A stretch of DNA of 64,000 nucleotides from assembly GCF_007858445.1 (NCBI RefSeq), contig NZ_VIGV01000007.1, forward strand, positions 62,001 to 126,000. Direction: 5' to 3'. Under the pieces are notes generated by a model, which ran no database searches, was not told where the DNA came from, and worked only from the letters and a program-made list of their open reading frames with translations. Below are positions 1 through 15,645 of this stretch, piece after piece. The DNA comes from Tsukamurella sputi. GTDB lineage: Bacteria > Actinomycetota > Actinomycetes > Mycobacteriales > Mycobacteriaceae. Within the stretch, counting starts at the first letter, position 1. Each line of letters starts with the position of its first letter. The position numbers were made by a program, and so were the translations under genes.

Positions 1-120
1 CTGCATCGGCTCAGCCTACCGAGGCCCGACGGGGCGATCGGAAAGGTAACGATTCGATAACAACTGCTACTCGCGGGAAACATCGGTGATCGCCGTCACG
101 CGCTCCCAGACCTGCGTGGA

Positions 121-156
121 TTCATGGGTGTATCGGCATTCGGATACACCCGTGAA
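121..156. promoter_or_regulatory. Large inverted repeat upstream of fas (candidate operator)
   Basis: Arms 121-134 and 143-156 are 14 bases each with one mismatch, around an 8-base spacer; the core is GGGTGTATC facing GATACACCC. It lies about 160 bases before the fas start codon and has no T-run, so a regulator site is more likely than a terminator. A perfect GGTATACC palindrome follows at 180-187. In mycobacteria the activator FasR binds upstream of fas-acpS; that this is the same site is inference. No gene is seen in 1-314. Confidence 0.45.
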
Positions 157-314
157 TCGATATGCCCAAGCTACTCGCCGGTATACCCACTGGTTACATC
201 TTCGCACGTCAGAGGTAGTGCCAATCCTGTGGTCTCATGGAATACGGGTTTTCCGCGGGCCTGCCGCGGACGTGCCGTCATGCGGCGCGCAGCGAGCTGA
301 TCCGAGGGAGATTC

Positions 315-3300
315 ATGACTGTCGACGACTTCGTCACCGCGAATGCACGCACCGCGAAGGGACCGCGGAACAACGACGCACTGGTGGACAGGTTGGCAGC
401 AGGGGAGCAGTACGCACTCACCTTCGGCGGGCAGGGCGGCCCGTGGCTGCCGGGTCTCGTCTCGCTCCTCGAGCAGACCGGTCTCGCCGATGATCCCGAG
501 TACCGCGAACTCTTCGACGGCTTCGTCGCGCGCGCCGACAGCGTGCTCGAGCCCGTCCGCGCCGAACTGCTGCGCGCGCAGGCGCTGACCTTCGACCCGA
601 TGCGCTGGCGCGATGCGTCGATCGCCGCCTCCGAGGCCGAGACCACCGACGACGAGGCCGAGGATGCGGGTCAGGCCGCCGCACCCGCGTCGCGCCGGCT
701 GCTCGCGCCCCAGGTCGAGGGCGCCGTGTTCTCCGTGCCCGGCGTGCTGTTCGCGCAGCTCGTCGCCCTGTACGGGCTGGAGGCCCAGGGGCTCGACCCG
801 TGGGACGTGCCGCCCGTGGCCGCCATCGGCCACTCCCAGGGCCAACTCGCCGTCTCCGCCTTCGCCTCCCGTGGCAACGAGGGTGATCTGCTCGCGATCG
901 CGCGCCTCATCGGCGCCGCGGGGCGTGTCGTCGCCCGCCGCAAGGGCCTCGTCGCTCTCGGCGGCGCCACCCCGATGATGGCGGTCACCGGCGTCCGTCA
1001 GGACAAGCTGGAGTCGCAGCTCGCGGACTTCACCGCCACCGTCGCCTTCGACGCCTGCGGCCCGGTCCTCGCGGTCCGCAACAACCGCAACTCCTTCGTG
1101 CTCACCGGCACCCCCAAGCTGCTCGCGGGCTTCCGCGAGTTCTGCGAGTCGGTCGCCGAGGCCGAGGAGGAGCAGCGCAAGGAGAAGCTCACCGGCGGCG
1201 CCGCCTTCGCCCCGAAGTTCGAGGACGTCGCGGTCGACATCGGCTTCCATCACCCGGCGCTCGCCGAGGGCGTCGCCCTGGTCACCGAGTGGGCCGAGCG
1301 CTGCGGCCTCGACGCCGAGGTCGCCGGCCGCCTCGCCGCGGCCGTGCTCGTCGAGCAGGTCGACTGGGTCGCCGACGTCGAGGGCGCGATCGCCAAGGGC
1401 GCCCGCTGGCTGATCGACCTCGGCCCGGAGGACATCGCCACCAAGCTCTCCGCCGCGCCCGCTCGTGGTCGCGGCGTGGGTCTCGTGCCCGCCACCACCC
1501 TGCGCGGTGCGCGCAACCTCTTCTCGCCCGGCGGCGTCCCCGAGCTGCCGCTGGCCTGGTCGGAGTTCTCGCCCCGCCTCGTCTCCCTCCCGGACGGCCG
1601 CACCGTGCTGTCCACCCGCTTCACCGAGCTCACCGGTCGCAGCCCCATCCTGCTCGCCGGCATGACCCCGACGACGGTCGATCCCGGCATCGTCGCCGCG
1701 GCCGCGAACGCCGGCCACTGGGCCGAGCTCGCCGGCGGCGGCCAGGTCACCGAGCCGATCTTCGCGGACAACATCGCCAAGCTCACCGACCTCCTCGAGC
1801 CCGGTCGCGCCGCCCAGTTCAACTCGCTCTTCCTCGACCCTTACCTGTGGAAGCTGCAGCTCGGCGGCAAGCGGATCGTGCAGAAGGCGCGTGCGGCCGG
1901 CGCCCCGCTCGACGGCGTCATCATCACCGCCGGCATCCCCGAGCTGGAGGAGGCCACGGCCCTCGTCGAGGAGCTCACCGAGGCCGGCATGCGCCACGTC
2001 GCCTTCAAGCCCGGCACCGTCGAGCAGATCCGCCAGGTGGCGCGCATCGCCGCCGAGGTACCGCAGTACCCGGTGATCGTGCACGTCGAGGGCGGCAAGG
2101 CCGGCGGCCACCACTCCTGGGAGGACCTCGACGAGCTGCTGCTCGTGACCTACGCCGAGCTGCGCGACCGCAACAACGTCGTGCTCGCCGTCGGCGGCGG
2201 CATCGGCACGCCCGAGCTGGCGGCCGAGTACCTGTCCGGCGAGTGGTCGCGCAAGTACGGTGCCCCCGCGATGCCGGTCGACGGCATCCTCGTCGGCACC
2301 GCGGCCATGGCGACCCTGGAGGCCACCACCTCCGACGACGTCAAGCGCCTCCTCGCCGAGATCCCCGGCACCCCCGACTGGATCGGTGCGGGCCACGCGG
2401 GTGGCGGCATGGCCTCGGGCCGCAGCCAGCTCGGCGCCGACATCCACGAGATCGACAACACCGCGTCCGCGTGCGGCCGCCTGCTCGACGAGGTCGCGGG
2501 CGACGCCGACGCCGTCGCCGAGCGCCGCGACGAGATCATCGCCGCGATGGCCGGTACCGCCAAGCCATACTTCGGCGACGCCGACGCGATGACCTACGCC
2601 CAGTGGCTCGAGCGCTACCTCGAGCTGTCGGTCGGCACCCGCGAGCAGGTCGCCACCGCCGATCCGAACCGCTTCGGCGACTACGGCTGGCTCGACATCA
2701 CGCACCAGGACCGCTTCCTGTCGATGCTGCACCGCGCCGAGGCCCGCCTCGCCGAGGAGGACCGCGGCCCGATCGAGACCGCGTTCGCGGACGTGGCCGC
2801 CACCGACGACGCCTACGCCGCCCTCGACCGGCTGCTGCAGCGCTACCCGGAGGCCTCGTCGACCCGACTGCACCCCGCGGACGTGCCCTTCTTCGTCTCG
2901 CTGTGCCGCACCCCCGGCAAGCCGGTCAACTTCGTCCCCGTCGTCGACAAGGACGTCCGCCGCTGGTGGCGCTCCGACTCGCTGTGGCAGGCGCACTCGC
3001 CGCGCTACTCCGCCGACGAGGTGTGCATCATCCCCGGCCCGGAGGCCGTCGCCGGCATCACCCGCGTCGACGAGCCCGTCGGCGACCTGCTGAACCGCTT
3101 CGAGGCCGAACTGGTGCGCCGTCGCCTCGGCGCGGGCGATTCCCCGCAGGCCGTCGCCGGCCGTCGCGTCGTGCCGGACGTCGAGTCCGTGCCGCTGGCG
3201 CGGGCCCTCGCCGCGACCAACATCCTCTGGGCCGGCCGTCTCGTGCACAGCCCCATCGCCCGTCTCGGTGCCGGCAGCACCTGGACCGTCGACGGCGACT

Positions 3301-6300
3301 CGGCCCTGCACTCCGGCACCGGCGCACGCCTGTCCGTGACCGGCCCGAACGCCGTCGTCCTCGAGATCCCCGTGTCGGGCACCGATCTCGTGATCCCGAT
3401 CCAGGTTCCGGACAGCTGCGCCGACGGTGGCGTCCCCGTCATCGAGCTCGGCGAGGCCAGCACGGCCATGTCCAAGCTCGTGGCCCTGGCCGCCGCCGGC
3501 GACCTTCCGCAGGTGGCGGACGGTGCCGCGACCATCGACTTCGAGTTCCGCGCCGAGGACGCCGCCGACCACGCGGCCATCACCGCGGACAGCCTCCCCG
3601 TGGGTCTGTCGGCCCTGTACGGCGACGAGCAGCTCGCCGTGCCGGACGCCTTCGTCGGCCTGTGCTGGCCGGCCTCGTTCGCCGTGGTCGGCGCCGCCAC
3701 CACGGCCGAGGGACGCCCCGTCGTCGAGGGCATGCTCGACCTGGTCCACCTGGACCACGCGATCGAGCTGGCCACCAACCCGACGCCGGGCGCCTACCGC
3801 GCCACCGCGCGCCTCGAGGACGTGACCGCCACCGATATCGGCACCGTCGTCACCGTCGGCATCGACGTCCGCTCCCCGGGCGCCGACGCCCCCGCCGTCG
3901 TCATGACCGAGCGCTTCGCGATCCGCGGCCGCACCGGCGACGCCGAGCTGGCCGACCCGCAGCCCGCGGGCGGCGCGCGCGGCGAGACCGCCACCGAGAC
4001 CCCGCGCAAGCGGCTCCGCCAGGCCGTCGTGAACGCCCCGCAGGACATGAGCGGCTTCGCCGCCGTCTCGGGCGATCACAACCCGATCCACACCTCGCAG
4101 GTCGCCGCCAGCCTGGCCGGTCTGCCCGGCCCGATCGTGCACGGCATGTGGCTCTCGGCCGCCGCGCAGCAGGTCGCCTCCGCCTCCAACGGCGACGTGA
4201 TGCACCGCAAGATCCGTGGCTGGACCACCCGCTTCCTGGGCATGGTCCTCCCGGGCGACGAGGTGCAGTTCACCGTCGAGCGCGTCGGCATCGACCGCGG
4301 CGGCGAGCTGCTCGAGATCACCGCGCGGGTCGGCGACGACCTGGTGATGGCCGCCTCGGCCGTGGCCTTCCCGGCCGTCACCGCGTACGTCTTCCCCGGC
4401 CAGGGCATCCAGGGCAAGGGCATGGGCCTGAGCCAGCGCTCGCGCAGCAAGGCCGCCCGCGAGGTCTGGGACGCCGCCGACGCGCACACCCGCGAGAACC
4501 TCGGCTTCTCCATCCTCGCGGTGGTCCGCGACAACCCGCTGTCGATCCGGGCGAACGGTACGGTCTACAGCCATCCCGACGGTGTGCTGTACCTGACCGA
4601 GTTCACCCAGGTCGCGATGGCGACCGTGGCGTGCGCGCAGCTGGCCGAGCTCACCGAGATCGGTGCCCGCGTGGACGATCCGATCATCGCGGGTCACTCC
4701 GTCGGCGAGTACAACGCGCTGGCCTCGGCCGGCGTCCTGCCGCTCGGCACCATCCTCGAGACCGTCTTCCACCGCGGCCGCATCATGCAGCAGCTGGTGC
4801 CCCGCGACGAGGACGGCCGCAGCCCCTACTCCATGGCGGCGCTGCGCCCCGAGCTCTTCGACGTCGACGACGCCGAGCTCACCAACTGGGTCGAGGGCAA
4901 CCTCGAGGGTGCCGACGAGTTCGCCGAGATCGTGAACCTCAACCTGCGTGGCGCGCAGTACGTGGTGGTCGGCAACGCCGCCGGCCTGGCCGCGCTGGAG
5001 AAGGCGATCGCCGAGCGCACCGGCAGCCCGAAGGCATTCCAGCTGGTGCCCGGCATCGACATCCCGTTCCACTCGTCGGTGCTGCGCGACGGCGTGCCCG
5101 AGTTCGCGGCGCGCCTGCAGGAGCTGGTGCCCGCCGAGTTCGACTACACCAAGCTGGTCGGCAAGTACCTGCCGAACCTCGTCGCCCGCCCCTTCGAGCT
5201 GACGGCCGACTTCGCGCTGTCCATCCTCGACGTGGTGCCGAGCGAGCCGGTGCGCGAGCTCGTCGCCGACTGGGAGCGCGCCGCCGCGCACCCGATGCAG
5301 ACGGCGCGCACGCTGCTCATCGAGCTGCTGGCATGGCAGTTCGCGAGCCCCGTCCGGTGGATCGAGACGCAGGATCAGCTGCTCATCGACACCGATCACG
5401 GTGGCCTCGGCGTGGAGCGCTTCATCGAGGTGGGCCTCGCGTCCGCCCCGACGCTCGCGAATCTCGCCAGCCGCACGCTGGCCCTGGCCTCGTACCAGCG
5501 CGCCGCCGCGACCGTGCTCAACGCCGAGCGCGATGCGGCCAAGGTCTTCGCGACTGACGAGGACACCCCGGAGGACGACGGTGCCGACGCGGCCGAGGAT
5601 GCGGCGCCCGCCGCGGCTCCCGTCGCCGCGGCTCCGACCGCCGCCCCGGTGGCGACCGCGCCGTCGGGTGGCCCGCGCCCGGCCGACCTCGGCTTCGACG
5701 CCGCGGACGCCACGCGCGCCATGATCGCGATCTGGACCAAGATGCGTCCGGATCAGCTGGAGAAGACCGACACCATCGAGACCCTGTGCGACGGCGTGAG
5801 CTCGCGCCGCAACCAGCTGCTGCTCGACCTGGGCTCGGAGCTCAACCTGGGCGCCATCGACGGTGCCGCGGAGGCCGACCTGCCGACGCTGGCGACCACC
5901 GTCACCAAGCTGGCGCGCACCTACAAGCCGCTCGGCCCCGTGCTGTCGGAGACCGTCGGCAACCAGTTGCGCAAGCTGCTCGGCTCCACCGGCAAGCGCC
6001 CCAACTACATCACCGAGTACGTGACCGGCACGTGGGAGCTGGGCCCGGGCTGGGCGCAGCACACCGTGCTGGCGCTGGCCACCGGCACCCGTGAGGGCGC
6101 CTCGGTCCGCGGCGGCGATCTCGCGACGCTGCTGGACGGTCCGGTGTCCAACGCGGCCGCGCTCGACGCGCTGATCGACCGCGCGGTGGCCGAGGTCGGC
6201 GCCGCGCAGGGCGTGCCCGTGGGCAAGCCTTCTGCCGGCGGCGGGGGCGGCGGCGCGACCGTCGACGCCGCGGCGCTCGCCGAGTTCACCTCCGCCATCA

Positions 6301-9300
6301 CGGGCGAGGACGGCGCGCTCGCCGCGTCGGCCCGCGTGCTCCTGCAGAAGCTGGGGCTCGAGAAGCAGGAGAGCGGCCTGCCCGCGCTCGACGACGAGTC
6401 GGAGCGGCTCGCCGCGCTGATCGCCACCGAGCTGGGTGACGACTGGACCAGCGCCGTCGCGCCGGCCTTCGACGCGAACAAGGCCGTCCTCCTGGACGAC
6501 CGCTGGGCCAGTGCCCGCGAGGACCTGCTCCGCGTGTGGAACATGGATCCGTCGACCTTCCCGACCTACAGCAAGCACATCCTGGAGACCGCGAAGGGTG
6601 CCGGCCCGGCACTGGTCAGCCAGGCCAAGTGGTGGGAGAAGAAGGCCACCGCGGCCGGACGGCCGGAGCACGCTCGTGCGTACGCCTTCCTCTCCGGACT
6701 CGCGGAGTCGACCCCCGAGCCGGGCGTCTACGCCGGCGAGGTGGCCGTGGTCACGGGCGCATCGGCCGGCTCGATCGCCGGTGCCGTCGCCGCGCGGCTG
6801 CTGGCCGGCGGCGCGACCGTCATCGCCACCACGAGCCGCCTCGACGAGAAGCGCCTCAACTTCTTCAAGGAGCTGTACCGCACCAGCGCCCGCACCGATG
6901 CGGCGCTGTGGGTGGTGCCCGCCAACATGGCGAGCTACGCCGATGTCGACGCACTGACCGCGTGGATCGGGGAGCGCCAGGCCGAGACGGTCGGCCCCTA
7001 CACGGTGGTGCACAAGGAGGCGCTGGTCCCGACCATGCTCTTCCCGTTCGCGGCGCCCAGGGTCTCGGGTGACATGTCCGACGCCGGCCCGCGCGCCGAG
7101 CTCGAGATGAAGATCCTGTTGTGGTCGGTGGAGCGGCTCATCGCCGGCCTGGCGTCCATCGGCAAGGACGTCGATCTGGCCTCGCGGCTGCACGTCGTGC
7201 TCCCGGGTTCGCCCAACCGCGGCATGTTCGGCGGCGACGGAGCGTACGGCGAGTCGAAGGCCTCGCTCGATGCGCTCGTCACCCGCTGGAACGCCGAGAA
7301 GTCCTGGTCGGAGCGCGTCACCCTGGCCCACGCCATCATCGGCTGGGTCCGCGGCACGGGCCTCATGGGCGGCAACGACCCGCTGGTCGAGGCCGTCGAG
7401 GCGGCCGGCGTGCGCACCTGGTCGACGTTCGAGATGGCCGACAAGCTGCTCGCCAACGCGAGCGCCGAGGCGCGGGAGCGGGCCGCGACGGCACCGCTGT
7501 TCGACGATCTCACCGGCGGCCTGGGCGGCGTCAATCTCGATATGAAGGCCCTCGCAGAGCAGGCCATGGAGGCCCGTCTCGCGGAGGCGGCGGAGGGCGA
7601 CGACGAGGGCACCATCGCGGCCCTGCCGGGTGCCCCGGTCGCGACCCTGGGCGATCCCGACTGGGGCTCGATCGAGGCCCGGCCCGAGGACATGGTCGTC
7701 ATCGTCGGCGCCGGCGAGGTCGGCCCGTACGGCAGCTCGCGCACCCGGTTCGAGATGGAGGTCGACGAGAAGCTCTCGGCGGCCGGCGTCGCCGAGCTGG
7801 CGTGGGTGACCGGCATGATCACCTGGGAACAGGACCCCGAGCCGGGCTGGTACGACGCCGAGTCCGGTGAGCTGGTGCCCGAGGCCGAGCTGGCCGACAA
7901 GTACCACGACGCGGTCGTGGAGCGCTGCGGCATCCGCGAGTTCAGCAACGACGGCGACATCGTCGATCAGACGGCGCCGCTGCTGGTCTCGGTGTTCCTG
8001 CCGGAGGACATGTCCTTCGTGGTGGCGAACGAGGCGGAGGCCCGGGCCTTCGTGGACGCCGATCCGGAGAACACCCGCGCGGTGCCGATGGAGTCCGGCG
8101 AGTGGAACGTCACCCGCAAGGCGGGCACGGAGATCCGGGTGCCGCGCCGCACCAAGCTGCTGCGCAGCGTGGGCGGACAGGTGCCGGACGGTTTCGACCC
8201 GACGCACTGGGGCATCACGCCGGAGATGGTCGAGTCGGTCGACCGGCTCGCGATCTGGAACCTGGTCGCCACCGTCGACGCCTTCATCTCCGCGGGCTTC
8301 GAGCCGGCCGAGCTGATGGAGTACGTGCACCCGTCGCACGTGGCGAACACACAGGGCACGGGCATGGGCGGCATGAGCTCGATGCGCGACCTGTTCATCA
8401 ACACCCTGCTGGGTGAGCCGAACCAGAACGACATCCTGCAGGAGGCCCTGCCGAACGTCGTGGCCGCGCACGTGGTGCAGAGCTACGTGGGCAGCTACGG
8501 CGCGATGATCCACCCGGTCGCGGCGTGCGCCACGGCGGCGGTCTCCGTCGAAGAGGGCGTCGACAAGATCAAGGTCGGCAAGGCCCTGTTCGCGGTCACG
8601 GGCGGCTTCGACGACCTCTCGATCGAGGGCATCACCGGCTTCGGCATGATGCAGGCCACCGCGGACAGCGAGAAGATGCTGGCCAAGGGCATCAGCCCCC
8701 GCCGCTTCTCACGCGCCAACGACCGTCGGCGCGGCGGCTTCGTCGAGTCCAACGGCGGCGGCACGGTGCTGCTGGCCCGCGGCGACATTGCGGCGAAGAT
8801 GGGCCTGCCCGTCCTCGGCGTGGTGGCGTGGGCGCAGAGCTTCGGCGACGGTGTGCACACCTCGATCCCGGCGCCGGGCATGGGCGCGCTGTCCGTGGCC
8901 GCCGGCGGCCCGGAGGCCCCGATGGCGCGCAGCCTGCGGCAGCTGGGCGTCTCGGCGGACGACGTCTCGATCATCAGCAAGCACGACACGTCGACCAACG
9001 CGAACGACCCGAACGAGGCGAACCTGCACGAGCGGATCGCCGCGTCGATCGGCCGCTCCGAGGGCGCCCCGATGTTCGTGGTCTCGCAGAAGTCGCTCAC
9101 CGGCCACGCGAAGGGCGGCGCCGCCGCCTTCCAGCTGATCGGCATGTGCCAGATGCTCAACGAGCAGGTGGTCCCGCCGAACCGCAGCCTGGACTGCGTG
9201 GACGACGAGATGCGCAAGTACCCGCACCTGGTGTGGCTGCGCGAGACGCACCGTTTCGACAAGAGCTTCCGGCCGAAGGCGGGCCTGCTCACCTCGCTGG

Positions 9301-9602
9301 GATTCGGCCACGTCTCGGGCCTCATCGCGGTCGTTCACCGGGACGCCTTCCTGGCCTCGCTCGACGAGGCGGCGCGGGCCGAGTACCTGGCGACGGCGCG
9401 CGAGCGCGAGGTCGCGGGTCGGCGCGCGGTGCTCTCCGCCATGTGCGGCCGCTCGGACCTGTACCGCAAGCCGCCGGCCGGACGGCGCTTCGGTGCCGAC
9501 GTCTCGTCGGAGGTCACGGACCGGAACGAGGCGGCCCTGCTGCTCGACGAGAGCGAGCGGCTGGGACCCGACGGCACGTACTGCGCCGACGGATGCCGGT
9601 AG
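315..9602 (+). CDS. fas: Type I fatty acid synthase (FAS-I)
   Basis: A 3095-residue multifunctional cytosolic synthase that builds fatty acids from acetyl- and malonyl-CoA and, in mycolata, supplies acyl-CoA for lipids and mycolates. Domains read in the mycobacterial order: acetyltransferase (GHSQG, Ser174), enoyl reductase from about 430, dehydratase with a hot-dog motif GDHNPIH (about 1253-1259), malonyl/palmitoyl transferase (GHSVGE, Ser1462), ACP (DGVSSRR, phosphopantetheine serine 1829 or 1830), ketoreductase with a Rossmann VTGAS near 2146, and ketosynthase with active-site Cys2738 (AACATA) followed by SKHDTST and TGHAKG. The ATG at 315 has GAGGGAG just upstream; the frame is open further upstream but without a comparable site. 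There is no C-terminal PPTase domain; the separate acpS follows directly. The length is usual for actinobacterial FAS-I. Confidence 0.97.
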   Translation: MTVDDFVTANARTAKGPRNNDALVDRLAAGEQYALTFGGQGGPWLPGLVSLLEQTGLADDPEYRELFDGFVARADSVLEPVRAELLRAQALTFDPMRWRDASIAASEAETTDDEAEDAGQAAAPASRRLLAPQVEGAVFSVPGVLFAQLVALYGLEAQGLDPWDVPPVAAIGHSQGQLAVSAFASRGNEGDLLAIARLIGAAGRVVARRKGLVALGGATPMMAVTGVRQDKLESQLADFTATVAFDACGPVLAVRNNRNSFVLTGTPKLLAGFREFCESVAEAEEEQRKEKLTGGAAFAPKFEDVAVDIGFHHPALAEGVALVTEWAERCGLDAEVAGRLAAAVLVEQVDWVADVEGAIAKGARWLIDLGPEDIATKLSAAPARGRGVGLVPATTLRGARNLFSPGGVPELPLAWSEFSPRLVSLPDGRTVLSTRFTELTGRSPILLAGMTPTTVDPGIVAAAANAGHWAELAGGGQVTEPIFADNIAKLTDLLEPGRAAQFNSLFLDPYLWKLQLGGKRIVQKARAAGAPLDGVIITAGIPELEEATALVEELTEAGMRHVAFKPGTVEQIRQVARIAAEVPQYPVIVHVEGGKAGGHHSWEDLDELLLVTYAELRDRNNVVLAVGGGIGTPELAAEYLSGEWSRKYGAPAMPVDGILVGTAAMATLEATTSDDVKRLLAEIPGTPDWIGAGHAGGGMASGRSQLGADIHEIDNTASACGRLLDEVAGDADAVAERRDEIIAAMAGTAKPYFGDADAMTYAQWLERYLELSVGTREQVATADPNRFGDYGWLDITHQDRFLSMLHRAEARLAEEDRGPIETAFADVAATDDAYAALDRLLQRYPEASSTRLHPADVPFFVSLCRTPGKPVNFVPVVDKDVRRWWRSDSLWQAHSPRYSADEVCIIPGPEAVAGITRVDEPVGDLLNRFEAELVRRRLGAGDSPQAVAGRRVVPDVESVPLARALAATNILWAGRLVHSPIARLGAGSTWTVDGDSALHSGTGARLSVTGPNAVVLEIPVSGTDLVIPIQVPDSCADGGVPVIELGEASTAMSKLVALAAAGDLPQVADGAATIDFEFRAEDAADHAAITADSLPVGLSALYGDEQLAVPDAFVGLCWPASFAVVGAATTAEGRPVVEGMLDLVHLDHAIELATNPTPGAYRATARLEDVTATDIGTVVTVGIDVRSPGADAPAVVMTERFAIRGRTGDAELADPQPAGGARGETATETPRKRLRQAVVNAPQDMSGFAAVSGDHNPIHTSQVAASLAGLPGPIVHGMWLSAAAQQVASASNGDVMHRKIRGWTTRFLGMVLPGDEVQFTVERVGIDRGGELLEITARVGDDLVMAASAVAFPAVTAYVFPGQGIQGKGMGLSQRSRSKAAREVWDAADAHTRENLGFSILAVVRDNPLSIRANGTVYSHPDGVLYLTEFTQVAMATVACAQLAELTEIGARVDDPIIAGHSVGEYNALASAGVLPLGTILETVFHRGRIMQQLVPRDEDGRSPYSMAALRPELFDVDDAELTNWVEGNLEGADEFAEIVNLNLRGAQYVVVGNAAGLAALEKAIAERTGSPKAFQLVPGIDIPFHSSVLRDGVPEFAARLQELVPAEFDYTKLVGKYLPNLVARPFELTADFALSILDVVPSEPVRELVADWERAAAHPMQTARTLLIELLAWQFASPVRWIETQDQLLIDTDHGGLGVERFIEVGLASAPTLANLASRTLALASYQRAAATVLNAERDAAKVFATDEDTPEDDGADAAEDAAPAAAPVAAAPTAAPVATAPSGGPRPADLGFDAADATRAMIAIWTKMRPDQLEKTDTIETLCDGVSSRRNQLLLDLGSELNLGAIDGAAEADLPTLATTVTKLARTYKPLGPVLSETVGNQLRKLLGSTGKRPNYITEYVTGTWELGPGWAQHTVLALATGTREGASVRGGDLATLLDGPVSNAAALDALIDRAVAEVGAAQGVPVGKPSAGGGGGGATVDAAALAEFTSAITGEDGALAASARVLLQKLGLEKQESGLPALDDESERLAALIATELGDDWTSAVAPAFDANKAVLLDDRWASAREDLLRVWNMDPSTFPTYSKHILETAKGAGPALVSQAKWWEKKATAAGRPEHARAYAFLSGLAESTPEPGVYAGEVAVVTGASAGSIAGAVAARLLAGGATVIATTSRLDEKRLNFFKELYRTSARTDAALWVVPANMASYADVDALTAWIGERQAETVGPYTVVHKEALVPTMLFPFAAPRVSGDMSDAGPRAELEMKILLWSVERLIAGLASIGKDVDLASRLHVVLPGSPNRGMFGGDGAYGESKASLDALVTRWNAEKSWSERVTLAHAIIGWVRGTGLMGGNDPLVEAVEAAGVRTWSTFEMADKLLANASAEARERAATAPLFDDLTGGLGGVNLDMKALAEQAMEARLAEAAEGDDEGTIAALPGAPVATLGDPDWGSIEARPEDMVVIVGAGEVGPYGSSRTRFEMEVDEKLSAAGVAELAWVTGMITWEQDPEPGWYDAESGELVPEAELADKYHDAVVERCGIREFSNDGDIVDQTAPLLVSVFLPEDMSFVVANEAEARAFVDADPENTRAVPMESGEWNVTRKAGTEIRVPRRTKLLRSVGGQVPDGFDPTHWGITPEMVESVDRLAIWNLVATVDAFISAGFEPAELMEYVHPSHVANTQGTGMGGMSSMRDLFINTLLGEPNQNDILQEALPNVVAAHVVQSYVGSYGAMIHPVAACATAAVSVEEGVDKIKVGKALFAVTGGFDDLSIEGITGFGMMQATADSEKMLAKGISPRRFSRANDRRRGGFVESNGGGTVLLARGDIAAKMGLPVLGVVAWAQSFGDGVHTSIPAPGMGALSVAAGGPEAPMARSLRQLGVSADDVSIISKHDTSTNANDPNEANLHERIAASIGRSEGAPMFVVSQKSLTGHAKGGAAAFQLIGMCQMLNEQVVPPNRSLDCVDDEMRKYPHLVWLRETHRFDKSFRPKAGLLTSLGFGHVSGLIAVVHRDAFLASLDEAARAEYLATAREREVAGRRAVLSAMCGRSDLYRKPPAGRRFGADVSSEVTDRNEAALLLDESERLGPDGTYCADGCR

Positions 9603-9620
9603 CCGGATAGGCTTCCCGCC

Positions 9621-10004
9621 ATGGCCGTGGTGGGAGTCGGGATCGACGTGGTGCACGTGCCCGGGTTCGCGGAGCAACTCGCGCAGCCCGGGACCACGAT
9701 GCTCTCGTCGTTCAGTCCCGCCGAACGACGGGACGCCGCGGGCGACGTCCGCTCCTTGGCCGCCAGGTGGGCGGCCAAGGAGGCCGTCTTCAAGGCCTTC
9801 TCGTCCGGCTTCTACGCCCAGCGGCCGGCCGAGAAGGAGGTCGGCGCGCGGGAGGTGGAGGTCGTCTCCGATGCCTGGGGGAGGCCCGCGATACGGGTGT
9901 ACGGCCGTATCGCGGACGACCTGGGCCCGGGTGCGACGATCCATGTGTCACTCACCCACGACGGTGACACCGCGGCGGCGTTCGCGGTGATCGAGAGAAC
10001 GTAA
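9621..10004 (+). CDS. acpS: Holo-[acyl-carrier-protein] synthase
   Basis: A 127-residue 4'-phosphopantetheinyl transferase that converts apo-ACP domains to the active form using coenzyme A. The N-terminal VGIDVV motif and the WAAKEAVFKAF motif (Mg/CoA-binding residues of the AcpS family) are both present. It begins 18 bases after the fas stop on the same strand, so the two are very likely co-transcribed, as in mycobacteria, where fas and acpS are neighbours. Its obvious target is the ACP domain of FAS-I. The carboxylic acid reductase at 59.4 kb also needs phosphopantetheine, but that class of enzyme is often served by a Sfp-type transferase instead. Confidence 0.95.
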   Translation: MAVVGVGIDVVHVPGFAEQLAQPGTTMLSSFSPAERRDAAGDVRSLAARWAAKEAVFKAFSSGFYAQRPAEKEVGAREVEVVSDAWGRPAIRVYGRIADDLGPGATIHVSLTHDGDTAAAFAVIERT

Positions 10005-10069
10005 AGAGCACGACGGTCCGGCAGCGGACTGCAGTCGGGCAGAGGATTGAGCCGAAAGGGAACAAGCGA

Positions 10070-15532
<5,463 letters not shown>

Positions 15533-15546
15533 GTTCCATTACGCAC

Positions 15547-15582
15547 GAAGGGCACCGTCGGGGATTCCCGACGGTGCCCTTC
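15547..15582. terminator. Perfect 16-bp hairpin terminator
   Basis: Stem arms 15547-15562 and 15567-15582 pair perfectly around a GATT loop. It sits 14 bases after the carboxylase stop and before the convergent transglutaminase-like gene, so it can serve both strands. The U-tract is poor, as is common in high-G+C actinobacteria. Confidence 0.85.
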
Positions 15583-15645
15583 GGCAATGTATGGCCACCC
15601 GAAGCGGAAACCGGCCACTGCTCCCAGTCGATCCCGGCAAGGCCT

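Noticed and set aside
171-8513. A 2780-residue minus-strand open frame opposite fas
   Set aside because: It is the antisense shadow of a high-G+C gene, with His/Arg/Gly-rich nonsense composition; similar shadows lie opposite the carboxylase and other genes.
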